Positions 48,326 through 56,553 of a DNA stretch of 64,000 bases are shown piece by piece. Source of the DNA: Desulfoglaeba alkanexedens ALDC (GTDB lineage: Bacteria; Desulfobacterota; Syntrophobacteria; Syntrophobacterales; DSM-9756); the NCBI RefSeq assembly GCF_005377625.1, contig NZ_CP040098.1:1915501-1979500 (forward strand), in the 5' to 3' direction. Below the pieces are notes generated by a model. The model ran no database searches and was not told where the DNA came from. It saw only the letters and a list, made by a program, of their open reading frames with translations. The first letter of the stretch is position 1. Each line of letters starts with the position of its first letter. Both the position numbers and the translations under genes were made by a program.

Positions 48326-49663
48326 ATGCCGAAACATATCCACGAGATTAGAGATCCGATTCACGTGTTTGTCAGGTTGGACAACCCAGAACGCGAGGTA
48401 CTTAACTCAAGACCTTTTCAGCGGTTGCGCCATATTCACCAGTTGGCGCTGACGTATCTCGTTTATCCTGGCGCAACACATAAACGATTTGAGCACTCCC
48501 TCGGTGTTATGGAGCTCGCAAGCCGCGTTTTCGATGTTGTTACAAACCCAGACAAGGTCTCAGACGAAATCCGAAGTCATCTCGTACCGTTGGGGAAGGC
48601 AGATTCCGACGCATTACGCTACTGGCGCAGGGTTCTGCGCATGGCGGCACTTTGCCACGACATCGGTCACATGCCTTTTTCCCATGCCGCAGAGGATTTG
48701 CTCCCTGAAGGCTGGGACCACGAACGAGTTACCAGAGAGATCATCGCCAGCGAAGAGATGAGGCAGATTTGGGAAAACATGACCCCGCCGCTTCGGCAAG
48801 AGGACATCATCAAGCTTGCGGTGGGCCCCAAAAAGGCGAAAGATTTCCAATTCTCGGACTGGGAAGCCATTCTTTCGGAGATCATTGTCGGGGACGCCTT
48901 TGGAGTGGACCGCATGGATTACCTCCTGCGCGATTCTCACCACCTAGGCGTCGCGTATGGCAAGTTCGACCACTATCGCCTCATAGATACTCTTCAAATT
49001 CTTCCTACACCTTCGGCGGACGACGTGGACGGACCTGGGGAACCGACCTTAGGTGTAGATGAAGGGGGTATCTAATCTGCAGAGGCTTTAATGGTCGCTC
49101 GGTACTTCATGTATTCCCAAGTCTACTTTCACCCTGTTCGCAGGATCTACGACATCCATTTGAAGGACTTTCTCAAGGACTGGCTTCCCGGTGGCGTGTT
49201 CTCCACGAATATCGGGCAGTTTTTATCGATTACGGACAACGAAGTCAATGCTGCGCTCCTCGAGGCGGCCTTTGACTCTGAAACGCCGTGTCATTCTCAT
49301 GCCAGACGAATTGTGCGGCGCGAACATTTCAAACGCTTGTACGAAAGGAACCCGAACGACGTGGAAATAAACCCGGAAGCCGGCCGGGCGACCTTCGACG
49401 CTTTAAGTCGGCAGTTCGGAGCCGACGTGTTCCGGCACGATCGCTATTCCCAGAAGGGCGGCTCGCCCGATTTCCCCGTGCGTATGCGCGATCGCCGCGT
49501 CGTCTCGTCGCTCGCTGTCTCAGGAGTCCTTAACAATGTACCGGTGCTCTCAGTGGATTACGTCTTTGCACAACGAAATATTCTCGACCAGGCGGAAAAC
49601 TGGCTCAAGGAAAATCGGAATAGAATCATTGAGCCTCAAAAGGAGGATGTTGACAATGGATAG
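48326..49663 (+). pseudogene. HD-domain phosphohydrolase (YwfO/SAMHD1-like), split by an in-frame TAA
   Basis: Two frames in the same phase: 48326-49075 and from 49091 to 49663. The HD motifs are intact in the first part: HKRFEHSLGVMELASRVF, MAALCHDIGHMPFSH and GVDRMDYLLRDSHHLGVAYG. The stop TAA at 49073-49075 falls within GVDEGGI-stop-SAEALMVARYFMYSQ, where relatives usually have Gln or His/Ala before AEALL, so CAA to TAA is the simplest change. The second part (QVYFHPVRRIYDIHLKDFL) is otherwise normal. Intact members hydrolyse (d)NTPs. GTG 48320 is an alternative start. Reading through or repair would give about 445 residues. Confidence 0.8.
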
Positions 49664-50201
49664 ACTGAAGCGAGCCGCGCTGATGACGCGGTTGTTGCAG
49701 AACCTGAAGGATAAGGGGAGCTGGTGCGGGGAGACGCATACCCAAAAGGCGACCTTCTTTGTGCAGCATCTTATGGATGTCCCCTTGGGGTTCGAGTTCA
49801 TCTTGTACAAGCACGGCCCGTTTTCGTTCGACCTACGCGATGAACTCACGAGTCTACGGGCGGATAGGCTGATTCGGCTGGTTCCGCGCTGGCCTTATGG
49901 CCCTACCATCATGCCAACCGAGTTGGCCAAAAAGCTTCAGAACAACTATCAGCGGACACTTGGATTATATGAAAACAAGATTGCCTATGTGGCCGACAAA
50001 CTTGGTGCCAAAGGTGTTGCTGACCTGGAACGTTTGGCCACAGCGTTTTATGTCACCAGGCAGCAGTGGGCAGGCGATCCACCCGAAAAAAGGGCAGCCA
50101 AACTGTCGGAGATCAAGCCGCATATTTCAGCCGACCAGGCGCTGGCGGCCATTCGTGAAGTGGATCAGATGATCGAGGAATCGCAAAAAATCCTGCATTG
50201 A
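49656..50201 (+). CDS. YwgA-like protein (Panacea/DUF4065-type fold)
   Basis: 181 residues from ATG 49656 with AGGAGGATG upstream, overlapping the HD gene by eight bases. Features: ETHTQKATFFVQHLMDVPLG, FEFILYKHGPFSFDLRDELT, a pattern of the YwgA and Panacea group. In Bacillus subtilis ywfO (HD) and ywgA are neighbours, as I recall, so the HD-YwgA pair is probably an old functional module. Intact here, unlike its neighbours. Confidence 0.65.
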   Translation: MDRLKRAALMTRLLQNLKDKGSWCGETHTQKATFFVQHLMDVPLGFEFILYKHGPFSFDLRDELTSLRADRLIRLVPRWPYGPTIMPTELAKKLQNNYQRTLGLYENKIAYVADKLGAKGVADLERLATAFYVTRQQWAGDPPEKRAAKLSEIKPHISADQALAAIREVDQMIEESQKILH

Positions 50202-50303
50202 CAAGGAGACACCGGATTGACCACCGACTCATAGAAGATTTTCTCTCCTGCCTGCCGCGAAAGTGAAGCGCGGCGCAGGTAAGGGCGGCGAAAGAGATGG
50301 ACC

Positions 50304-52651
50304 ATGAACGATAGGCGCTTGATCGAGGATTTCCTGCCGATACAAGCCATTTCGGCAAAAGCAAGCCGGGAGAAATCCGTCCGCAAGGGGCACATTTCGA
50401 CCCTTCACCTCTGGTGGGCGCGGCGGCCCCTGGTGGCGTGACGGGCTGCAGTGTACGGGGCTTTGGTGCCGGTGGCACGGTTCATCCCGGAAAACGGTCC
50501 GGACAACAAGAAACAGAGCCTGGGCAGGGCCAACGCGGCCAAGTTCATCGAGCGGCTCTTCAAGTATCCGGGCAACCCTGCCGTCATCAAGGAAGCCCAG
50601 AGGCACATCCTCGAAGCCCATGCCGAGCGTTTGACCAGAGAGACGGGCAAGACTGTTACGGTCGAGGATATCGAGGCGGGACAAGCGCCCCGCCCGAAGG
50701 TGCTGGATATGTTCGCTGGCGGCGGGGCCATTCCAATTGAAGGTGCCCGACTGGGATGTGAGTCACATGCCCTGGACCTCAATCCGGTCGCCTATCTCAT
50801 CGAATTGTGCACCGTCACCTTCCCGCAGCAGTTCGGAGCGGAGCTGGCCGACGACATTGAGAAGTGGGGCAAAACCATTCTGAAGCGGACGCAAGAGGCT
50901 GTGTCCGACGTTCTTGCACGCATACCGGTTGCACGGAAGCAACCGAAGGCGATCCAAAGAACCCTTAGGGATGGAAATGAAACGCCAGCCGACGATTATT
51001 GTGTCGTCGCCTACTATTGGACGCGGACCATCCCATGTCCAAATCCGCAGTGCAAAGGAACCGTACCGCTCTATCGACAGACCTGGTTGAGGAACAAATC
51101 CTCCGGTTACGTGGCCTTGAAGCCGGTACCGGACATGGGCAGACGCATCATGCGTTTTCAGGTGGTCGAAGCTCGGTCCGCATCGGCGCTCGGCTTTGAT
51201 CCGTCCACCGGGAGCGCGGGATCATCCACGGCATGCCCCTTCTGCCAAACCGCTCTTGATGGTCCCTATGTCCGCAGGTATGGCGACGAGAAAGGCTTCG
51301 GCCAGCAGCTCATGTGCGTGATTGCGCTCAATCCCGACGGCCCAGGGAAGTTCTATCTTGTCGATGAATCCCTTGCGGCCATAGAGGCCGAGCATCAGGC
51401 CATGTCCGAACACCGCGCGGCGGAGATCGAGCGCGAGCTTGGGCCGAGCAGCCTTGATGAGGAGATTCCCCCGACCGGTAACGCCGGGCTTGCCACAGGG
51501 AACAGCTATCTTTACGGCAGGGTGAGGATCTTTTAGAACGACATCCAGGGTGACCCTCTGAGGTAGATCCAGATGGCCTTGAAGCAGCAAGCGCATCAGC
51601 TTCGTTTGCCCTCGTTCCCAAGCTGGAGCTTGGGAACAAGGTGGAAGGTACAGCTTGGGAACAAGGTCAAAAAATCCCCTCTCCCTTGATGGGAGAGGGT
51701 TGGGGTGAAGGTGAGAAAATTAACGTATGTCAATCAGTTACATTCCCCTCCCCTTAATCCCCTCCCACAAGGGGAGGGGAAATAGAATTCCCCTCGTTCC
51801 CAAGCTATGGCTTGGGAACGGCCTCACGGAAGCTGGAGCTTCTGCACAGTTGTGTTCCCAAGCTGGAGCTTGGGAACAAGAAGCAAAAGATCTGCACCCT
51901 TTACGGCATCCGGACGTTCCGTCAGGCGTTCACTCCGCGCCAAAGGTACATCTTGTTGACCATGGCCCGGGAAGTGCGCCGTGCCTACCAAGAAATGCTT
52001 GACCAAGGAGTGGAGCCGGAACGGGCCGGGGCCATCACGACATACATGGGTGTCTGGTTAAGCCGTTTGACTGATCGATGCAATGGGTTGGCCAGATGGA
52101 ATAACCTCTGGGAGAAGATTGAAAGTCTTACTTGAATAAAAGCCATTTTGATGACATGGCATTGCCCTGAAGTCAATATTTTTGAGGGTGGCTCAGGTGA
52201 TGCTCTCAGCCAGCTCGCGTTCATGACTTCCGCCGTGCGCCGCGAAGGCCAATTTAGTAACCCGTCAGTAGTGATGCGCGGTTCCGCCGCCGAGCTACCA
52301 TATGACAACGGCATCTTCGATGCGGTAATCACCGACCCGCCCTATTACCACAATGAAAGCTACTCAGAGCTTTCCGATGTCTGTTACGTCTGGCTGCGGC
52401 CGACCATCGGTTTTCTCTACCCCGAGCATTTCGCCGGCCAACTGACGCCGAAGAAAAAGGAATGCGTCGCCGCAGCTTATCGCCAGGGCGGAAAGCAGCA
52501 GGCGCGGGACTATTACGAGGACACCCTGTTTCAGTCTTTGCGAGAAGCCCATCGCGTCACAAAACCTGGTGGCATCCTGATCGTCGTGTATGCCCATAAG
52601 ACCACCCTCGGATGGGCGATTCTTGTGGATGCGCTTCGGCGTGCCGGATAA
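50304..52651 (+). pseudogene. DUF1156 DNA methyltransferase, disrupted by two stops and an inserted element
   Basis: Starts [20 protein letters not shown]. Continuous homology through [14 protein letters not shown], then TGA (50439-50441), VPVARFIPENGPDNKKQSLG, the SAM-site region VLDMFAGGGAIPIEGARLG, and zinc-type CPNPQCKG/CPFCQTAL. At 51520-51899 it is interrupted by an element; without it the frame reads NSYLYGIRTFRQAFTPRQRY. A second TGA is at 52133-52135 (ESLT-stop-IKAILMTW). Then the catalytic DPPY motif: FDAVITDPPYYHNESYSELS and VTKPGGILIVVYAHKTT. It stops at 52651 after VDALRRAG, short of the family C-terminus. Members methylate adenine in phage-defence loci. A duplicated N-terminal snippet (HRLIEDFLSC) precedes it near 50219. 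Confidence 0.85.
51520..51899 (-). mobile_element. 380-bp non-autonomous element in the methylase, 9-bp target duplication
   Basis: Ends GGGTGAGGATCTTTT and AAAAGATCTGCACCC are inverted (14 of 15 match). It is flanked by exact copies of TTTACGGCA at 51511-51519 and 51900-51908. On the minus strand the content is: end, three-hairpin core (51796-51880), G/C-rich module also at 32.65-32.81 kb, a palindrome (51617-51634), and a ~90-base terminal part (GCTGATGCGCTTGCTGCTTC to GTCGTTCTAAAAGATC) shared with 58978-59175. No transposase gene is inside. Confidence 0.92.
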
Positions 52652-52686
52652 ACAACGGCCTTGTGCAGGAAGAGCAACTGGGAAGA

Positions 52687-53001
52687 ATGTTCGCCATCCG
52701 TGTCGGGCAAACCTTTCCCGTCGCACGAAATGCTTATGAGCCGCAGATCAGAGAGTGGGAGCCGATCATTGATAAAATCGCCGATCTTTTCATGGCCCTT
52801 GTCCCGGCGTCGCGGTTCATTCCGGAAAACGGACCGGACAACAAGAAACAGAGTCTGGGCATGGCCAATGCGGCCAAGTTCTTCGAGCGGCTCTGCAAAT
52901 TCATGCTAAGCACCATACAAACGGCGGCGGGAAGACTGGGACAACCGGTCAGCCGTTTGTCCGCCCGAAAGGAGTGTGCGACCACATTGAAAATCTGCTG
53001 A
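52687..53001 (+). pseudogene. Second DUF1156-methylase fragment
   Basis: 104-residue frame containing ALVPASRFIPENGPDNKKQS, then LGMANAAKFFERLCKF, clearly paralogous to the N-terminal part of the methylase (ALVPVARFIPENGPDNKKQS at 50456). The start (MFAIRVGQTFPVARNAYEPQ) and the end are unrelated. So at least two methylase copies existed and recombined. Confidence 0.6.
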
Positions 53002-53044
53002 ACTCGATCGAGGAAATATTATTTGATGAATCCCGTTTGCTGTT

Positions 53045-53698
53045 TCAGGCCGGCTGGCGGCAGCTCTCCCCCAGTCTTTGTCCCGCTGTCCGCAACCGCG
53101 CCGTCAGCTCGGCTTCCGCCTCGACATGCTTGAACATCTCCGGGGTAATTTCGGTAAACTGCGCAAACTCTTCGGGTGACATCCAGCGGGCCGGTCCGCC
53201 GTACTGGCAGGTGGTGCCGTAGCCACAGATGAAGCAGGGGGGATTCATGGTGTTGTAGAAGATTTGGTCGACAATCTCGAAGTTGAAGTAGCTTTTCAGA
53301 TGATAGGCGACATCCCTGGCAACAACCTCCGCCTCGTCGCCGCCGACCGCCAGCGCCACGGCGGGCATGCCCATGGTCTGGGGGTCGACGTGGCGCAGGG
53401 GAAACAGCCGCTCCAGAAAGTTGTGGGTGAAGCCGTTGGCCTTGCGAAAGTAGACCGTCGCGCCGACCACAATGCCATCGGCCTTGCTGATTTCCTCATA
53501 GAGGGGCTGCATATCATCCGGCAGTACACACCGGCTGTCTTTGGCGCACTTAACGCAGCCGATGCACGGCCTGATGTTCAGTTTCGCCAGGTCATAAATC
53601 TTATAGGGGTGGCCGGACGCTTCGAGGACCAGCTCAACCATTTTGCGGGTATTGCTCCCCGGCTTTGGACTGCCATTGAAGCCGATCAGCATGGTCAT
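53045..53698 (-). CDS. Flavodoxin-like NAD(P)H-dependent FMN reductase family (iron-sulfur type)
   Basis: 217 residues. FMN-binding loop GFNGSPKPGSNTRKMVEL, a ferredoxin-like Cys cluster CIGCVKCAKDSRC, VVGATVYFRKANGFTHNFLE and a C-terminal Cys set (CFICGYGTTCQYGG). This is the iron-sulfur flavoprotein branch, which in anaerobes reduces oxygen species or quinones. Same strand as the Crp-like gene upstream. Confidence 0.85.
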   Translation of the reverse strand: MTMLIGFNGSPKPGSNTRKMVELVLEASGHPYKIYDLAKLNIRPCIGCVKCAKDSRCVLPDDMQPLYEEISKADGIVVGATVYFRKANGFTHNFLERLFPLRHVDPQTMGMPAVALAVGGDEAEVVARDVAYHLKSYFNFEIVDQIFYNTMNPPCFICGYGTTCQYGGPARWMSPEEFAQFTEITPEMFKHVEAEAELTARLRTAGQRLGESCRQPA

Positions 53699-53769
53699 CC
53701 TCCTCTCATAAAAGATCGTTCTGAAAGCGGGATACCTTCATCCGCCAGCCGACAAGTACCCCGCACCCG

Positions 53770-54477
53770 TCAAGCAAGTTCCTCGTCGAGGGTGACTACC
53801 AGCGCCTGGCCGGTCTGGATGATCCGGCCGGCATTTTTCAGATGTTTCATCGCCCGGGTGATGCTGACCCGATGCGCCCCCACGAGAAAACCCAGGTCCT
53901 CGTGGGTCAGGGGAAAATGAATCTCGTAGCCGTTGGCGACCGCGGTGCCATGTTCGCGGGCCACGGTAACCAGGACGCGGTAGAGGCGTTTTTCCAGGGT
54001 TGAAAACGAAAAACTGTCGGCCCGGTCGGTCAGCCACCGGATGCGGGCGCTCAGGTTTCTGATAACCTGCAGGCCGATGTTGGGCCGCTCCAGAACGAGG
54101 GCCTCAAAGCGCTCCTTGGTAAACCCACAGACCAGGGTCTTCTCCAGGCAGACGGCGCTCACCGGATAGGACGTTTCCTCGGCAAGCATCTGCTCACCGA
54201 AGAAATCGCCCCGCTGCCGCAAATCAAGGGTTATCTCGGTGCCATCTTCATGCACCTTGCTGAGCTTGACCCGGCCGGCCTTGATCAGGAACATGTGGCG
54301 GGCCGGATCGCCCTGAAAAAAGATCGGCTTCCTGGCTGCCAGCAGCTGCCGTTCCGCCGCCTCCACCAGGGCCTCGATATCCTCGCCAGCCAAATGCTCG
54401 AACAGCCAGAGGCTGCCGATACACTCCGGACTGAGAAGCATATCCTTGCCGGCCAATTCCTCGCATAGACAACCCAT
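53770..54477 (-). CDS. Crp/Fnr-family transcriptional regulator
   Basis: 235 residues from ATG 54477, with GGAGAAGG upstream; longer frames lack a ribosome site. cNMP-binding-like beta roll (PIFFQGDPARHMFLIKAGRV, DFFGEQMLAEETSYPVSAVC), a long dimer helix (LVLERPNIGLQVIRNLSARI) and a C-terminal winged helix (PLTHEDLGFLVGAHRVSITR). Early Cys residues (MGCLCEE) do not match the FNR 4Fe-4S spacing. It may control the surrounding genes in response to redox or another signal. Confidence 0.87.
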   Translation of the reverse strand: MGCLCEELAGKDMLLSPECIGSLWLFEHLAGEDIEALVEAAERQLLAARKPIFFQGDPARHMFLIKAGRVKLSKVHEDGTEITLDLRQRGDFFGEQMLAEETSYPVSAVCLEKTLVCGFTKERFEALVLERPNIGLQVIRNLSARIRWLTDRADSFSFSTLEKRLYRVLVTVAREHGTAVANGYEIHFPLTHEDLGFLVGAHRVSITRAMKHLKNAGRIIQTGQALVVTLDEELA

Positions 54478-54549
54478 GGCGCCTTCTCCACTTGGGGACC
54501 GGGACAAACGGCAGACCGTACCGTCAGCCTTAGACTAGTCGAGCGCGGA

Positions 54550-55131
54550 TCATTCGGTAAGCACTTTCCCGGCGCCGCAGCCGGTGATCTCCCGCAGCCG
54601 GTCGCAGAATTCTGTCAATTCGATCAGCTGGATCTCGACCGGCACCTGGACCAGGTCGAAGAAGGCGATGATTTCCTCATCGGTGAGCGAATTGAGACCG
54701 ACATCCAGCACCAGGATGCGATCGTAGCGGCCCAGCTGCATGCGGGCGTCGATTTCATTCCAGCCCATCGCCGCCATGATAGCCGGCCAAACACGAACCC
54801 AGGCCGGGGTCATGAGCATGGTGCGGTTCTTTTCCAGTTCGCCGATCCGGTCGCCCACCAGCCAGGCAATGCAGTTCTTATAGGGAGACGCGATTATCCC
54901 GAGATTACCGGCCAGGGCCGTCAAATCCGGATGACAGCCGCCGCCGAACAGCAACTGCACCGGTCCGCCGGATGCCTTGGCCGTGTCGATGGCCGCCCGC
55001 AGCTCCGCCGCCAAGCGATCGAGATCGGCATGCAGGGCGGCATCCAGCCAGATGATGTGAACGTCGTGATCCGCTCCGAGACAGGCCTGCAGTTCATCTT
55101 CGAAGATGCGGCAGGCAACCAGTGTTTTCAT
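54550..55131 (-). CDS. DUF1638 family protein
   Basis: 193 residues. Family pattern: LVACRIFEDELQACLG at the start, VHIIWLDAALHADLD, VQLLFGGGCHPDLTALAG, KNCIAWLVGDRIGELEKNRT and the middle AWVRVWPAIMAAMGWNEIDA. DUF1638 is found with corrinoid or methyltransferase genes of anaerobes. Function unknown. It lies between the Crp-like gene and the 50-residue CxxC protein, all on the minus strand. Confidence 0.82.
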   Translation of the reverse strand: MKTLVACRIFEDELQACLGADHDVHIIWLDAALHADLDRLAAELRAAIDTAKASGGPVQLLFGGGCHPDLTALAGNLGIIASPYKNCIAWLVGDRIGELEKNRTMLMTPAWVRVWPAIMAAMGWNEIDARMQLGRYDRILVLDVGLNSLTDEEIIAFFDLVQVPVEIQLIELTEFCDRLREITGCGAGKVLTE

Positions 55132-55262
55132 ATTTCACCTCGTAATCACTGTTCCGCGGCGCCCGGACGCAACCCACCGGATTGTCGGGGTCTCGGTCGA
55201 GAGACCGGCTGCCTGGCGCGACAGCAATCGCCGGACGACAGACAGCCGGTTCTGCAAAGCGG

Positions 55263-55415
55263 TTAATCCTTGTTCCTGGTGGCCGCAGCTTCCTTCTCGG
55301 ATACCGGCTTGTCTTCCGCCAGAACCGCCTTTTTGCCGCACAGATCGCACCGGCCATCTGTTGTAATACATGGCTGCCGGGGTGCCTCGCCGCCACACAG
55401 GCCGCATTTTGCCAT
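55263..55415 (-). CDS. 50-residue CxxC zinc-ribbon-like protein
   Basis: Short gene from ATG 55415 to TAA 55263-55265. It has AKCGLCGG and, after a third Cys, CDLCGKKA: two CxxC pairs, a likely zinc ribbon. A lysine/alanine-rich tail follows (EKEAAATRNKD). The upstream AAGGAGGTGA is a perfect anti-ribosomal match with good spacing, strong support that this tiny frame is translated. It heads the DUF1638-Crp-flavoprotein group. Confidence 0.75.
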   Translation of the reverse strand: MAKCGLCGGEAPRQPCITTDGRCDLCGKKAVLAEDKPVSEKEAAATRNKD

Positions 55416-56118
55416 ATCGTCTCACCTCCTTTTCGACATTCGGTTCATCTTGATGGTGAAAGAAATATAACTAATGGGGCAACCCGTTTCTGTAGCACCG
55501 GCTACAAAAGATTCTCTGGCAATGGTTTTTTTATCGACGACATCCTCGCGGCGGTGAAGACCGTCAATCATCACGCCCTGGACCATAAGTACAACCAAGC
55601 GACTCCGACAAAGGTATCGGACCGCCAGAAAGAGCTTTGTCGTTTGAGCAAGTGCGATGATCAGAACATCCAGTAGATGGCAGATACTTACATCGCCTGG
55701 ATCGAAAAAATCCAGTTGGCTGCCGTTGACCGTGTTTTTGAGTAAATGGAATCTCTGGGGATTAAAGCGGGGGTTGCCACACCCGAAGATGTGGCGCGGC
55801 TCTATCTCAACAAGCAGTCCTATCCGACCAAAGCCGACTGTGATGTCGAATTACAGACGCAAGGTGGCGGAACTGGACCGCAGGACGGCGGGCAAGGAAG
55901 AACGCAGCCGCTTCCGGCGTTGGAAGATGCGGCGTTTCGCCGAGGTGGGCAGCGAGATTCTGTTCCGCCGGGCCGCGAACGTCGCCTGCGACGGGGCCAG
56001 GGATATGGAGCGGTTCAAGACCCGGCTCCGACGCTGCCGGGGCTTGAACCGGGGTCTGAAGGGACTACCCTTTCAGGTAGACGTGTCGCTTGCCGCCGCG
56101 GGTCGCCACGTTCCCCTC
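55416..56118. other. Spacer with decayed coding pieces
   Basis: About 700 bases. Short protein-like pieces occur in the plus direction: DDILAAVKTVNHHALDHKYN near 55.54 kb, MADTYIAWIEKIQLAAVDRV ending at TAA 55743, ATPEDVARLYLNKQSYPT near 55.79 kb and RWKMRRFAEVGSEILFRRA near 55.92 kb. They lie in different frames and none is a whole gene. I take them as relics of one or two deleted genes. Confidence 0.5.
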
Positions 56119-56242
56119 GTTCCCAAGCTCTGGCTTGGGAACGGCCTCAGGGGAATCGAAGCTGGAGCTTCTGCACCGTTGTGTTCACAAGCTGGAGCTT
56201 GGGAACAAGGTTGAAATCGGCATTCTCGGACAGCCTCCTAGA
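56119..56242 (+). repeat. Dispersed repeat with three-hairpin core
   Basis: Core at 56119-56209 in plus orientation (variant palindromes CCCAAGCTCTGGCTTGGG and ACAAGCTGGAGCTTGGGA), then GAAATCGGCATTCTCGGACA to CTCCTAG at 56242, the same end as at 17736 and, inverted, at 46331. Confidence 0.75.
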
Positions 56243-56425
56243 CGGAACGGAGCGTAGTGCCAAAAACTTCCAATTGGGTCGTATGTCATTGACATCACAG
56301 ATATACTTTTTTGCCACTGTCAAAGATGAGTTAAACCGACAAGAACGAATCAACGGGGCCGCCTTGGACCACGCTCAGGGTTTTCATCATGGCCGAAATC
56401 GGATGACCCGGGGGATGTACGGGGG

Positions 56426-56456
56426 TCGTCAACCGAGCATTTATTCAGGTTGACAA
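56426..56456 (+). promoter_or_regulatory. BirA-type operator of the biotin operon
   Basis: Half-sites TCGTCAACC (56426-56434) and GGTTGACAA (56448-56456) are inverted with one mismatch across 13 bases. This is the known bacterial BirA pattern (TTGTAAACC, spacer, GGTTTACAA), with a slightly short spacer. The right half overlaps the -35 box, so repressor binding would block the promoter. Confidence 0.75.
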
Positions 56457-56478
56457 CACATGCGGCTCCTGCTATGAG
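56450..56478 (+). promoter_or_regulatory. Sigma-70-type promoter of the biotin operon
   Basis: Perfect -35 TTGACA (56450-56455), 17-base spacer, -10 TATGAG (56473-56478). The bioA start codon follows about 75 bases downstream. Confidence 0.72.
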
Positions 56479-56553
56479 CAGTCGCGTGGAAGCTGGGAAC
56501 GCGATCCGGCTTCCGGCAATCGTCTCAATCGTAAAATCAGCCTTGGAGCTCCC

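Noticed and set aside
47150-53001. Prophage or integrative element
   Set aside because: No integrase, capsid, portal, terminase or replication genes; only an excisionase-like HTH, which also occurs outside phages.
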